This document shows, in pieces, positions 1 to 8,291 of a stretch of 23,300 nt of DNA. Below the pieces are notes generated by a model that ran no database searches, was not told the DNA's origin, and saw only the letters and a program-made list of their open reading frames with translations. Each line of letters opens with the position of its first letter. Within the stretch, counting starts at the first letter, position 1. Location of the stretch: the NCBI GenBank assembly GCA_025459035.1, contig JALORJ010000003.1, forward strand, positions 1 through 23,300, read 5' to 3'. The stretch is from Burkholderiales bacterium. Lineage in GTDB: Bacteria > Pseudomonadota > Gammaproteobacteria > Burkholderiales > Ga0077523. The translations under genes were made by a program, and so were the position numbers.

Positions 1-218
1 GTCGAGATGTCGTCGCCCGCGAAGCGCACCACGCCGCGCCGACGCACCATGCCGCAGACAGCCCGCAGCAGCGTGGTCTTGCCGGCCCCGTTGGCGCCGA
101 GGACCGTGGTGATGCCGCCGTCGTCGACGGTGAAGGCGATGTCGCTCAGCACGTCGACCGGGCCGTAGCCCGCCGCCAGGCCGGAGACCTCGAGCAGCGC
201 CGCGGGTGCGGCACTCAC
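1..218 (-). CDS. livF: LivF-type ABC transporter ATPase (5' part only)
   Basis: This is the N-terminal 72 residues of an ABC ATPase; the rest lies beyond the left edge. The start is a GTG whose GTGA overlaps the TGA stop of the upstream livG by 4 bases, so the two are translationally coupled. A Walker A motif, GANGAGKTT, sits at residues 41-49, preceded by an aromatic A-loop position in AAGYGPVDVL. The short spacing to Walker A and the run LLEVSGLAAGYG are typical of LivF, the second ATPase of branched-chain amino acid (HAAT) importers. By family knowledge it would pair with LivG on the cytoplasmic face of LivH/LivM and drive uptake of branched amino acids, amides or aromatic acids. The true substrate cannot be read from this fragment. 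Confidence 0.9.
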   Translation of the reverse strand, partial: MSAAPAALLEVSGLAAGYGPVDVLSDIAFTVDDGGITTVLGANGAGKTTLLRAVCGMVRRRGVVRFAGDDIS

Positions 219-1012
219 GCGGGCGCTCCGAGATAGGCGGCGATGACCGCGGGGTCGTCGCGCACCGCGGCCGGCAGGCCCGACGCGATGCAGCGCCCGA
301 AGTCGAGCGCGACGACCAGGTCGGACACGCGCATCACGAGGTTCATGTGGTGCTCGACCAGCAGCACGGTCAGACCGAAGTCGTCGCGCAGCGCACGGAT
401 GAGGTCCATCAGCGCGTCGACCTCGGCGTGATTGAGTCCCGCGGCCGGCTCGTCGAGCAGCAGCAGCCTGGGGCGTGCGGCCATCGCGCGCGCGAGCTCG
501 ACGCGCTTCTGCGTCCCGAACGGCAGTTCGCCCACCGGGCGTTGCGCGACCGCGCCGAGGTCCAGGCGCGCGACGAGTTCGGCGGCGCGCGCCGCGATGT
601 CGGCCTCTTCTCGCGCGACGCCCGGCAGCCGCAGCGCATGCGCGACGAAGCCGCGCCGCGTGCCCGAGTGGCAGCCCAGCATCACGTTCTGCAGCACGGT
701 GAGCGTGCGAAACAGCGCGAGGTTCTGGAACGTTCGACCGATGCCCGCGTGCGCGATGCGATGGCGCGGGATCGCGCCGAGGTCGCGCCCGTCGAACACG
801 ATGCTTCCGGAGGCCGGGCGATACAGCCGCGACAGGCAGTTGAACAGCGTGGTCTTGCCCGCACCGTTGGGCCCGATCAAGCCGCAGATGCCGCCGGCGG
901 GCAGCGCGAACGACACACGGTCGAGCGCGACGATGCCGCCGAAGCGGACGGTCACGTCGCGAACGTCGAGCAGCGGCGCCTCGCGCGCGGCCGGCGCCGT
1001 GTCGTCCTGCAT
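215..1012 (-). CDS. livG: LivG-type ABC transporter ATP-binding protein
   Basis: A complete 265-residue ABC ATPase of the usual LivG length. Walker A GPNGAGKTT is at 47-55, the Q-loop Gln near 96 (GRTFQNLALF), the degenerate LivG-style signature LPFGTQKRVELARAM from 163, Walker B LLLLDEP at 183-189 and the H-loop His at 221 (VEHHM). It should form a heterodimer with the LivF encoded immediately downstream and power an HAAT-family importer. The ATG at 1012 is chosen because a G-rich Shine-Dalgarno-like run (GGGGGTG) lies about 8 bases upstream and homology starts shortly after; the reading frame stays open further upstream but runs antisense into the helicase gene. The divergent acyl-CoA ligases nearby hint at import of an organic acid rather than an amino acid, but that is inference. 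Confidence 0.93.
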   Translation of the reverse strand: MQDDTAPAAREAPLLDVRDVTVRFGGIVALDRVSFALPAGGICGLIGPNGAGKTTLFNCLSRLYRPASGSIVFDGRDLGAIPRHRIAHAGIGRTFQNLALFRTLTVLQNVMLGCHSGTRRGFVAHALRLPGVAREEADIAARAAELVARLDLGAVAQRPVGELPFGTQKRVELARAMAARPRLLLLDEPAAGLNHAEVDALMDLIRALRDDFGLTVLLVEHHMNLVMRVSDLVVALDFGRCIASGLPAAVRDDPAVIAAYLGAPA

Positions 1013-1073
1013 GCGGCCTGCACCCCCGTGTGTGAACCGCGCGAGACTAGAAGCGAGCGCCCCGTGCCGGCAA

Positions 1074-1094
1074 GCCGCGCTGCACAAGCGCGGC
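1074..1094 (-). terminator. Stem-loop after the SNF2 helicase gene
   Basis: A perfect 8-bp inverted repeat (arms 1074-1081 and 1087-1094) with a 5-base loop begins 10 bases downstream of the helicase stop codon. On the minus strand the stem is followed by only two T residues, so it is terminator-like but not a canonical intrinsic terminator. Confidence 0.45.
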
Positions 1095-1104
1095 GCGCGG
1101 GTTC

Positions 1105-3459
1105 TCAGGCGCCGGCGGGATGCAGGGGTTCGAACAGTGCGGCGACGTCGTCGGCGGTGAGCGGAGCGGTGCCGAGCGCACCGGCATCGAGGATGCCGGC
1201 GGCCAGCGCGGCCTTCGACGCCTGCAGCGCGAGGATGCGTTCCTCGACGGTGCCGGTGGCGACGAGCTTGAACACGAACACCGGCTTGTCCTGACCGATG
1301 CGATGCGCGCGGTCGGTGGCCTGGTTCTCGACGGCCGGGTTCCACCACGGATCGAAGTGCACGACGGTGTCCGCGGCGGTCAGGTTGAGGCCGACGCCGC
1401 CCGCCTTCAGGCTCACGAGGAACACCGGTGCCTCGCCGGCCTGGAACGCCTTCACCGGCTTCTCGCGGTCGCGCGTCGCGCCGGTGAGCACGAGCCAGCG
1501 CAGCCCCAGTGCGTCGAGCTCGGGCTCGATCAGATCGAGCATGCTCGTGAACTGCGAGAACACGAGCACCCGGCGTCCCTGCGCGACCAGTTCGCCCAGC
1601 ATGTCGCGCAGCACGTCGAGCTTCGCGGACTCGTGCGGCGGCTCGGTGCCGTCGAGCTTCACGAGCCGCGGATCGCAGCAGATCTGGCGCAGCTTGAGCA
1701 GCGCCTCGAGCACGACGATCTGGCTGCCGGCGATGCCGCGATGCGCGATCTCGTCGCGCACGCGGTCGTACAGCGCGACGCGCACCGACTCGTAGAACGC
1801 GCGCTGCGCCGGCCCGAGCTCCACCGCACGCACGATCTCGCTCTTGGCGGGCAGGTCGGACGCGACCTGCTCCTTGGTGCGTCGCAGGATGAACGGACGC
1901 ACGCGGCGCGCCAGCTGGTCGCGGCGGTCCTCGTCGCCCTGCTTCTCGATCGGGACCCGCCACTGGCGCTTGAAGCGCTCGGCGTCGCCGAGGAAGCCCG
2001 GCAGGCAGAAGTCGAACAACGACCAGAGCTCGCCCAGGTGGTTCTCGACCGGCGTGCCGGTCAGGCAGAAGCGATGGCGCGTGTCGAGCCGCGCCGCCAC
2101 GCGCGCCGCCTTGGTGCGCGCGTTCTTGATGAGCTGCGCCTCGTCGAGGATCACCGCGTGGAACGCTTCGGCGGCGAGCGTCGCCTCGTCGCGTGCGAGC
2201 AGCGCGTAGGCGGTCAGCACGATGTCGAAGTCGCGCAGATGCCCGAAGTCGGCGCGGCGCTTGAGCCCGTGCGACACGTGCACGCGCAGGGTCGGGGCGA
2301 AGCGCGCGGCCTCGGCGCGCCAGTTCGGCAGCACGCTGGTCGGGGCGACGATCAGCACCGGCCGGTCGAGCCGCCCGGCAGCCTTCTCGACCAGCACGAA
2401 CGCGAGCGTCTGCAGCGTCTTGCCGAGGCCCATGTCATCGGCGAGGATGCCGCCGAGGCGGTACTCGCGCAGGAACTGCAGCCACGCGAGCCCTTCGCAC
2501 TGGTACGGCCGCAGCGTGGCGGCGAGCGCCGCGGGCGTGGGCACCGGGGCGACGCCGTCGAAGCCGGCCAGGCGCCGACCGAAGTCGAGCAGCGCGGCGT
2601 CGCCGTCGACCGCGAAACCGGTCTCGCGCTCGAGCTGCGCGAGGCGGGCGGCGTCGAGCCGCCCCAGCCGCAGCCGCTCGCCCGGGCGCGCCGCGGCGAC
2701 CTCGTGCAGCACCGCGAGCACCGGACGGATCGCGGCGAGGGGCACCGCGACATGGCGCCCGTCGTCCAGGCGCACGAACCACGGACGCGCCGACGCGATC
2801 GTGTCCCGGTGCAGCAGGTCGGGGCGCTCGCGCACCGCGGTGATCAGCACCGGAAGCAGGTCCATCGGGCGCCCGTCGACGTCGACGGTCAGGTCGAGCG
2901 CGAAGCTGTCGGCGTCGACGTCGCGCACCGCGGCCCGCCAACCGTCGACCCGCGCGAGGCGATAGCGGAAGCCTTCGTCGATCACGACCTGCCAGCCGTC
3001 GGCCTGCAGCGCCGACAGCGCGTCGGCCATGAAGTCGAGCCAGTCCTGGTCGTGCGGCAGCGTGTAGTCGTGCTGGTGCACCTGCGGCACCGCACGCCCG
3101 GTGTCGCGGATCACGACGAAGCCGGTCGCGCGCAGGCGGTCGTGCGCATGCTTCTCGGCGTCGTGGTCGCGGCGGATGCGCAGCCGCACGCCGTGACGCA
3201 CGGTGGTCAGCGTGCCCGGCGCGTCGCGGTCGGCCGACGTGCCGCCGTAGTCGAAGGTGAGCGCCGCGATGTCCAGCGTCGGCTCGCCGCTGCGACCGCG
3301 CCGCTCCCACGGGTCGAACAGCTCCAGCGTGGCCAGCCGCAGCACCGGCACCGGCCGGAGGTCGTCGATGGTGCGTTCGGGAAGATCGAGATCCCCGAAA
3401 CGAGGCATGCGCTGCATGAGTCGCGAGCCGGCGGACGCGGTGAGGGAACGGATCATCAT
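1105..3459 (-). CDS. SNF2-family DEAD/DEAH-box helicase, short N-terminus
   Basis: A SNF2-type superfamily 2 ATPase of about 784 residues. Lobe 1 shows the Walker A block DDMGLGKT (341-348), APTSVLPNW (372-380), DEAQ (439-442) and LTGTPVEN (466-473). Lobe 2 shows VLVFSQFTSML, SLKAGGVGLNLTAADTV and motif VI, QATDRAHRIGQ (713-723). Such proteins are ATP-driven DNA translocases that remodel protein-DNA or RNA polymerase complexes; the exact role is unknown. Relatives in proteobacteria are often over 1000 residues with an N-terminal SWIM zinc finger. Here only about 330 residues precede the motor and no C-x-C...C-x-H pattern is present. The tandem ATGs at 3459/3456 are the furthest plausible starts before the frame runs antisense to the ligase gene; ATGs at 3417 and 3408 are alternatives. 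None has a strong Shine-Dalgarno sequence, so the start is uncertain. Confidence 0.9.
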   Translation of the reverse strand: MMIRSLTASAGSRLMQRMPRFGDLDLPERTIDDLRPVPVLRLATLELFDPWERRGRSGEPTLDIAALTFDYGGTSADRDAPGTLTTVRHGVRLRIRRDHDAEKHAHDRLRATGFVVIRDTGRAVPQVHQHDYTLPHDQDWLDFMADALSALQADGWQVVIDEGFRYRLARVDGWRAAVRDVDADSFALDLTVDVDGRPMDLLPVLITAVRERPDLLHRDTIASARPWFVRLDDGRHVAVPLAAIRPVLAVLHEVAAARPGERLRLGRLDAARLAQLERETGFAVDGDAALLDFGRRLAGFDGVAPVPTPAALAATLRPYQCEGLAWLQFLREYRLGGILADDMGLGKTLQTLAFVLVEKAAGRLDRPVLIVAPTSVLPNWRAEAARFAPTLRVHVSHGLKRRADFGHLRDFDIVLTAYALLARDEATLAAEAFHAVILDEAQLIKNARTKAARVAARLDTRHRFCLTGTPVENHLGELWSLFDFCLPGFLGDAERFKRQWRVPIEKQGDEDRRDQLARRVRPFILRRTKEQVASDLPAKSEIVRAVELGPAQRAFYESVRVALYDRVRDEIAHRGIAGSQIVVLEALLKLRQICCDPRLVKLDGTEPPHESAKLDVLRDMLGELVAQGRRVLVFSQFTSMLDLIEPELDALGLRWLVLTGATRDREKPVKAFQAGEAPVFLVSLKAGGVGLNLTAADTVVHFDPWWNPAVENQATDRAHRIGQDKPVFVFKLVATGTVEERILALQASKAALAAGILDAGALGTAPLTADDVAALFEPLHPAGA

Positions 3460-3580
3460 AGCCGTCGAATCCGCAACACGGCGCGCTTTGCAGCGACGCG
3501 CGCGACCCGCATCATCGCGGGTCGAGAAGGCGTCATCCGCGCAGGTCGGACAGGCGCCGCACGCAGGAGGACACGGGCCG
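3460..3580. promoter_or_regulatory. Divergent intergenic region, helicase / acyl-CoA ligase 1
   Basis: This 121-base gap separates two divergently transcribed genes and must hold promoters for both. I could not identify convincing -35/-10 pairs or a strong operator. The only clear element is the ribosome binding site of the ligase gene near its right end. Confidence 0.5.
3565..3570 (+). promoter_or_regulatory. Strong ribosome binding site fixing the ligase 1 start
   Basis: A perfect AGGAGG lies 10 bases before the ATG at 3581. The frame is open back to 3257, antisense to the helicase, so this site is what selects the ATG at 3581 as the true start. Confidence 0.8.
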
Positions 3581-5269
3581 ATGGCCGACACCCACCACGA
3601 CCAGCCGCGCGCCGCGGCGTGGCCGCACGATCTGCCGCGCACGTTCACGGTCCCGCGCACGCCGGTGCACCACAACCTCGAGGTGTCGGCCGCGCGCTGG
3701 CCCGACCGCCCGCTCACCGTCTTCTACGACACGCCACTCACGTACGCGCAGGCATGGATCGACGTGCAGCGCGTCGCGGGCTTCCTGCAGCGGCGCTGCG
3801 GCGTGCGCCACGGCGATCGCGTGCTGCTCGACCTGCAGAACAGTCCGCAGTTCATCGTCGCCTACTACGCCGTGCTGGCCGCCGGTGCGATGGTGGTGCC
3901 CGTCAATCCGATGAACCTCGTCGACGAGCTGCGCCACTACGTGACGGACTCCGGCGCGCGGGTCGCGATCGCCGGCCAGGAGCTGCTCGGTCGCATCGGC
4001 CCGCTTGCCGCGGACAGCACGCTCGACGCGCTGATCGTCGCGACGTACTCGGACCACGTGACGGCGCCCACCGATCTGCCGCTGCCCGAGCACGTGTCGC
4101 AGCCGCGCATCCGCGTCGACGCACCGCGCGTCACCGCGTGGGTCGACGTGCTCACCGCCGATCTCGCGCCGGACCGCGTGGTCGTCGGCCCCGACGACCG
4201 CTGCGTGATGCCGTACACGTCCGGCACGACCGGGCAGCCGAAGGGGTGCATCCATCTGCACCGCTCGGTACAGCACACGGCGGTCGCCGGCGCGCTGTGG
4301 TTTCGCCAGGGCGCCGACACGACCATCCTCGCGACGCTGCCGTTCTTCCACGTCACCGGCATGCAGGGCTCGATGAACGGCCCGATCTGGTCGGGCGCGA
4401 CCACGGTGCTGATGCAGCGCTGGGACCGCGACGTGGCAGCGCGCCTGATCGCGCGCTGGCGCGTCGAGGGCTGGACCTGCATCTCGACGATGGCGGTCGA
4501 CTTCCTCAGCAACCCCGATCTCGACCGCCACGACCTGTCGAGCATGCGGCGCATCGGCGGCGGCGGCGCGGCGATGCCCGAGGCAGTCGCGAAGCGGCTG
4601 CACGACCGCCTCGGCCTCGACTACATCGAGGGCTACGGGCTGTCCGAGACGATCGCGCCGACGCACATCAACCCGCCCGATGCGCCGAAGCGTCAGTGTC
4701 TAGGCATCCCGATCTTCGGCACCGACGCGCACGTGATGGATCCCGACACGCACGCGATCCTCGGTCCCGACACGGTCGGCGAGATCGTCGTGCGCGGGCC
4801 GCAGGTGTTCCAGGGCTACTGGGGCAACGCGGTGGCGACGCGCGAGGCCTTCGTCACGCTCGACGCCGGCGCGCCGTTCTTCCGCACCGGCGACCTCGGC
4901 CGACGCGATGCGCAGGGCTACTACTTCATCGTCGATCGGCTGAAACGGATGATCAACGCATCGGGGTTGAAGGTCTGGCCGGCCGAGGTCGAGGCCCTGC
5001 TCTACGCGCACCCCGACGTGCAGGAGGCCTGCGTGATCGCGGCACCGGACGCGACGCGCGGCGAGACGGTCAAGGCGCTGGTCGTGCGGCGCCCCGACGC
5101 GGTCGGGCGGCTGACCGAGGACGCGCTGATCGCGTGGTCGCGCGAGCAGATGGCCGCGTACAAGATCCCGCGCATCGTCGAGTTCGTCGACACGCTGCCG
5201 AAGTCGGCGACCGGCAAGGTGCAGTGGCGCGCGCTGCAGGACGCCGAACGCGCGAAGGCGGGCGCATGA
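3581..5269 (+). CDS. Acyl-CoA ligase (AMP-dependent synthetase), paralogue 1
   Basis: A 562-residue ANL-superfamily ligase that would adenylate a carboxylic acid with ATP and pass it to CoA. The P-loop YTSGTTGQPKG is at 212-222, the A5 motif GYGLSET at 351-357, RTGDLG from 435 (its Asp, at 438, binds the ribose), the hinge region DRLKRM at 452-457 and the C-terminal catalytic Lys at 546 in ATGKVQWR. Instead of the common C-terminal GKI-R-R pattern it has GKVQWRAL, and Cys-x-His directly after the P-loop; both are shared with the next gene. The stop overlaps the next ATG by 4 bases, so the two are a translationally coupled tandem pair. Substrate is unknown; medium- or long-chain fatty acids or aromatic acids are possible. 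The neighbouring Liv transporter could supply the acid. Confidence 0.92.
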   Translation: MADTHHDQPRAAAWPHDLPRTFTVPRTPVHHNLEVSAARWPDRPLTVFYDTPLTYAQAWIDVQRVAGFLQRRCGVRHGDRVLLDLQNSPQFIVAYYAVLAAGAMVVPVNPMNLVDELRHYVTDSGARVAIAGQELLGRIGPLAADSTLDALIVATYSDHVTAPTDLPLPEHVSQPRIRVDAPRVTAWVDVLTADLAPDRVVVGPDDRCVMPYTSGTTGQPKGCIHLHRSVQHTAVAGALWFRQGADTTILATLPFFHVTGMQGSMNGPIWSGATTVLMQRWDRDVAARLIARWRVEGWTCISTMAVDFLSNPDLDRHDLSSMRRIGGGGAAMPEAVAKRLHDRLGLDYIEGYGLSETIAPTHINPPDAPKRQCLGIPIFGTDAHVMDPDTHAILGPDTVGEIVVRGPQVFQGYWGNAVATREAFVTLDAGAPFFRTGDLGRRDAQGYYFIVDRLKRMINASGLKVWPAEVEALLYAHPDVQEACVIAAPDATRGETVKALVVRRPDAVGRLTEDALIAWSREQMAAYKIPRIVEFVDTLPKSATGKVQWRALQDAERAKAGA

Positions 5270-6945
5270 CGCCGGCCGACTACCCCTGCTGGCCGGCGTA
5301 CCTGCCGCGCACGCTGTCGGTGCCGCGCACGTCGCTCGCGGCCAACCTCGAGATCACCGCGCGTCGCCACCCGGATCGCGCCGCGACGGTGTTCTACGGC
5401 GCCACGCGCACGTGGCGCGAGATCGCGGCCGACGTCGACGCGCTCGCCGGCTGGCTCGTGCGCCACTGCGGGGTCAGGCGCGGCGACCGCGTGCTGATCG
5501 ACGGCCAGAACTGTCCGCAGTTCGTGATCGGCTACTACGCGATCCTGCGCGCCGACGCGGTGGTGGTGCCGGTGTCGCCGATGCACGTGACCGACGAGCT
5601 CGCGCACCACCTCGAGGACAGCGGTGCACGCGTGGCCATCGCCGCGGCGGATGTGGCGCCACGCTTCGCGCCGCTGCTCGGTTCGCATGTCGACCATCTG
5701 GTCACCTTCCGCTACGCCGATGCGCTGCCGGCGCAGCCCGGCGACCTGCCGGTGCCGGCGTGGATCTCCGAGCCGACCCCCGATGTCGAGCTCGCGGGCG
5801 CGACCGACCTTCGCATCGCGCTGCTCGCGCAGCTGGCGCCGCGCCCGGTCGCCGCCGGGGCCGACGACCTCGCCGCGATCCTCTACACCTCGGGGACCAC
5901 CGGACGGGCGAAGGGCTGCATGCACACGCACGCGACGCTGATGTGCACGACCGTCGGCGCCGCGCTGTGGGAGTCGATCACGAGCGAGTCGGTGATCCTG
6001 TCGACCGCGCCGCTGTTCCACGTGACCGGCATGCAGCACAGCATGAACACCGCCGTGTGGAGCGGCGGCACGCTGGTGTTCCTGCCGCGCTGGGATCCGG
6101 CGGCTGCGGGCGCGCTGATCGAGCGTCACGGCGTGACGCACTGGGCCAACGTGCCGACGATGGTCGTCGACCTGCTCGCGCATCCGTCGACCGCGGGGCG
6201 CGATCTCGGCTCGCTCGTCAACGTCTTCGGCGGCGGCGCATCGATGCCCGAACCGGTCGCGCGCGAACTGAAGGCACGCGCCGGCATCGAGTACATGGAG
6301 GCGTACGGGATGACCGAGACCATCTCGCAGACGCACATGAATCCGCCCGGCGCGCTGCGGCGCCAGTGCCTGGGCATCCCGACCTTCGACACCGACTCGC
6401 GCATCGTCGACCCCGACACGCTCGAGGAAGTCGGGCCCGACACCGTCGGCGAGATCGTGTCGTCCGGACCGCAGGTGATGCAGGGCTACTGGCGGCATCC
6501 CGAGGCCACGCAGCAGGCGTTCATCACGCTGGACGGCCGCCGCTTCCTGCGCACCGGCGACCTCGGGCGCCGTGACGCGGACGGGTTCTTCTACATCGCC
6601 GACCGACTCAAGCGGATGATCAACGCCGCGGGCTTCAAGGTGTGGCCGGCGGAGGTCGAGGCCACGCTGTTTCGCCATCCGGCGATCCAGGAGGCCTGCA
6701 TCATCGGGGTGCCCGACGCCCGGCGCGGCGAGACCGTGCGCGCCTGCGTCGTGCTGAAGCCGGACTGGCGCGGACGCGTCGCCGCCGACGACATCATCGC
6801 GTGGTCGCGCGAGCACATGGCCGCATACAAGATCCCGCGTGAGGTCGAGTTTCTCGACGCGCTGCCGCGCTCGGGGACCGGCAAGGTGCAGTGGCGCGCG
6901 CTGCAGGAAGCCGCGGTCGCGGCCGCGCTCAACCCGCCGCGGTGA
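5266..6945 (+). CDS. Acyl-CoA ligase (AMP-dependent synthetase), paralogue 2
   Basis: A 559-residue ANL-family acyl-CoA ligase, clearly paralogous to the gene just upstream over its full length, including the N-terminal LPRT-x-x-VPRT start and the C-terminal AAYKIPR...GKVQWRALQ region. The P-loop YTSGTTGRAKG is at 207-217, AYGMTET at 346-352, RTGDLG from 429 (Asp 432), DRLKRM at 447-451 and the catalytic Lys at 540. The start ATG sits inside ATGA shared with the upstream stop, giving coupled translation. The frame is open back to 1120, but that upstream part is antisense to the helicase and within paralogue 1 in another frame. Its last 17 bases overlap the 3' end of the convergent TAXI gene. 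The two enzymes may divide related substrates; this is inferred from the duplication only. Confidence 0.92.
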   Translation: MTPADYPCWPAYLPRTLSVPRTSLAANLEITARRHPDRAATVFYGATRTWREIAADVDALAGWLVRHCGVRRGDRVLIDGQNCPQFVIGYYAILRADAVVVPVSPMHVTDELAHHLEDSGARVAIAAADVAPRFAPLLGSHVDHLVTFRYADALPAQPGDLPVPAWISEPTPDVELAGATDLRIALLAQLAPRPVAAGADDLAAILYTSGTTGRAKGCMHTHATLMCTTVGAALWESITSESVILSTAPLFHVTGMQHSMNTAVWSGGTLVFLPRWDPAAAGALIERHGVTHWANVPTMVVDLLAHPSTAGRDLGSLVNVFGGGASMPEPVARELKARAGIEYMEAYGMTETISQTHMNPPGALRRQCLGIPTFDTDSRIVDPDTLEEVGPDTVGEIVSSGPQVMQGYWRHPEATQQAFITLDGRRFLRTGDLGRRDADGFFYIADRLKRMINAAGFKVWPAEVEATLFRHPAIQEACIIGVPDARRGETVRACVVLKPDWRGRVAADDIIAWSREHMAAYKIPREVEFLDALPRSGTGKVQWRALQEAAVAAALNPPR

Positions 6946-8269
6946 GCGTCGCCTTCGCGAGCTTGTCGCGCACGAAGTCGATGTGCGTGCGCAGCGCGTA
7001 GAACTGGTCGGCATACGCGAGCGGCGGCTCGAGATCGTTCACCAGCGTCTCGATCGCGTCGAGCCGCGCCTCGTGGTCGCGCTGCTCGCCGGCGGTCATC
7101 GCGCGGCGGGTCTCGTTCTCGATGAACATCAGTTCGCCGTACCAGCGGTAGATGCGCGAGCGCACGCGCCACTGGTACAGCGGCGGCACGATGCGAAACA
7201 GCGGGAACAGGATCGCGACCAGCGGGATCAGCAGCACCAGCATGCGGTCGACGAAGTTCGCGAGCCAGAACGGCAGGTAGCGCTGCAGGAACGGTGGACC
7301 GGACTTGTAGTAGCGCTTCGCGTCGTCGGACAGCGGCAGGTCGAAGCGATGCGCTGACGGGAAGTCGCCTTCGCGGTGGAAGATGTCGCCGTCGCCGTGC
7401 ACCTCCTCGGCGGCCTGCAGCAGCAGCATCTGGATCGCGGGATGCAGATCCTCGCGCACCACCAGTTCGGCGGTCGCCGCGAGCAGCGTGATGTCGCGCG
7501 GCGGAATGTTGTCCTCGAGGTCGATCGTGCCCTCCGGCAGCGTGACCTTGGTCAGGTAGTGCAGGCGTCGCACGTACGCCTCGGCCTGCGCGAAGTTCAC
7601 GATCTCGGCACGCGGCGCGTAGATCAGCGCCTTCAGCAGGCCCGCCTGCGGTGCCGCGATGATGAACATGCAGTCGACGCGATGCGTGAGCAGCGCCTCC
7701 GCGGCCTCGGTGCCGCCGATCTCGACCTCGGTGACCTGGCCCGCGTCGAGGCCGTTGAACGCGATCAGGCGCTTCGCGAGCTCGCGCGTGCCGCTGCCCG
7801 GAACGCCGATCGCGAGGCGCTTGCCCTTCAGCCCCGGCAGCCGGTCGATCGGCTTGTCGCTGTCGCAGAAGACCCACAGCGGCTCGTAGGCCACGCTGCC
7901 GAGCGCCACCAGGCCGACGGCGTCGTCCTCGTTCGCGATCCCCGACTGGACGAGCGCGGCGTCGACGCCGGACTTCGGGTCACGCAGCAGCGCCCAGTTG
8001 TCGACCGAGCCGGCGCTCGCACGCAGATCGAGCCTGACGCCGTCGCGTGCGAGCCGCTTGCGGTAGCGCTCGCCGAACTCGGCGTAGCCACCGCCCGCGA
8101 CACCGGTCGCGAGCGTGATGTGGTCGGGTGGTGCCGGCTTCATGAACCTGGCGGCGAACCACACGCCGGCGACCGCGATGACGACCGACGGCAGACCGAT
8201 CACCAGCACTTCGCGCCACGACAGTCTGCGGGTCTGGCGCAACAGCAGCTTGGACTGTTCGATCGGCAT
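6929..8269 (-). CDS. TAXI-family TRAP-type solute-binding protein, membrane-anchored
   Basis: A 446-residue protein with the TAXI (TRAP-associated extracytoplasmic immunogenic) periplasmic-binding fold: ITLATGVAGGGYAEFGERY (51-69), ALVQSGIANEDD (105-116), GLKGKRLAIGVPGSGTRELA (146-165) and a second lobe with IIAAPQAGLLKAL. Instead of a cleaved signal peptide it has an uncleaved-looking N-terminal membrane helix (about 21-41). A second helix follows the domain (about 342-362), with a basic, charged C-terminal tail of about 85 residues. This predicts a periplasmic binding domain tethered at both ends with a cytoplasmic tail. No TRAP membrane subunits (DctM/DctQ or fused) are in the window, so it is an orphan here and could be a sensor or use permeases encoded elsewhere. 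The start ATG lacks an obvious Shine-Dalgarno. Its 3' end overlaps the convergent ligase gene by 17 bases. Confidence 0.88.
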   Translation of the reverse strand: MPIEQSKLLLRQTRRLSWREVLVIGLPSVVIAVAGVWFAARFMKPAPPDHITLATGVAGGGYAEFGERYRKRLARDGVRLDLRASAGSVDNWALLRDPKSGVDAALVQSGIANEDDAVGLVALGSVAYEPLWVFCDSDKPIDRLPGLKGKRLAIGVPGSGTRELAKRLIAFNGLDAGQVTEVEIGGTEAAEALLTHRVDCMFIIAAPQAGLLKALIYAPRAEIVNFAQAEAYVRRLHYLTKVTLPEGTIDLEDNIPPRDITLLAATAELVVREDLHPAIQMLLLQAAEEVHGDGDIFHREGDFPSAHRFDLPLSDDAKRYYKSGPPFLQRYLPFWLANFVDRMLVLLIPLVAILFPLFRIVPPLYQWRVRSRIYRWYGELMFIENETRRAMTAGEQRDHEARLDAIETLVNDLEPPLAYADQFYALRTHIDFVRDKLAKATLTAAG

Positions 8270-8291
8270 GCCGAAAGTCTAGCGGCCGTCG

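Noticed and set aside
1120..5265. A continuous plus-strand open frame of more than 1300 codons upstream of ligase paralogue 2
   Set aside because: It runs antisense through the helicase and out of frame through ligase 1. Its translation is Arg/Ala/His-rich without domains. It is a by-product of high GC content, and the real start of this frame is the ATG at 5266.
5002..7014. Long minus-strand open frame antisense to ligase paralogue 2
   Set aside because: The plus strand encodes a full ligase with every motif; the antisense product shows no recognisable domain.
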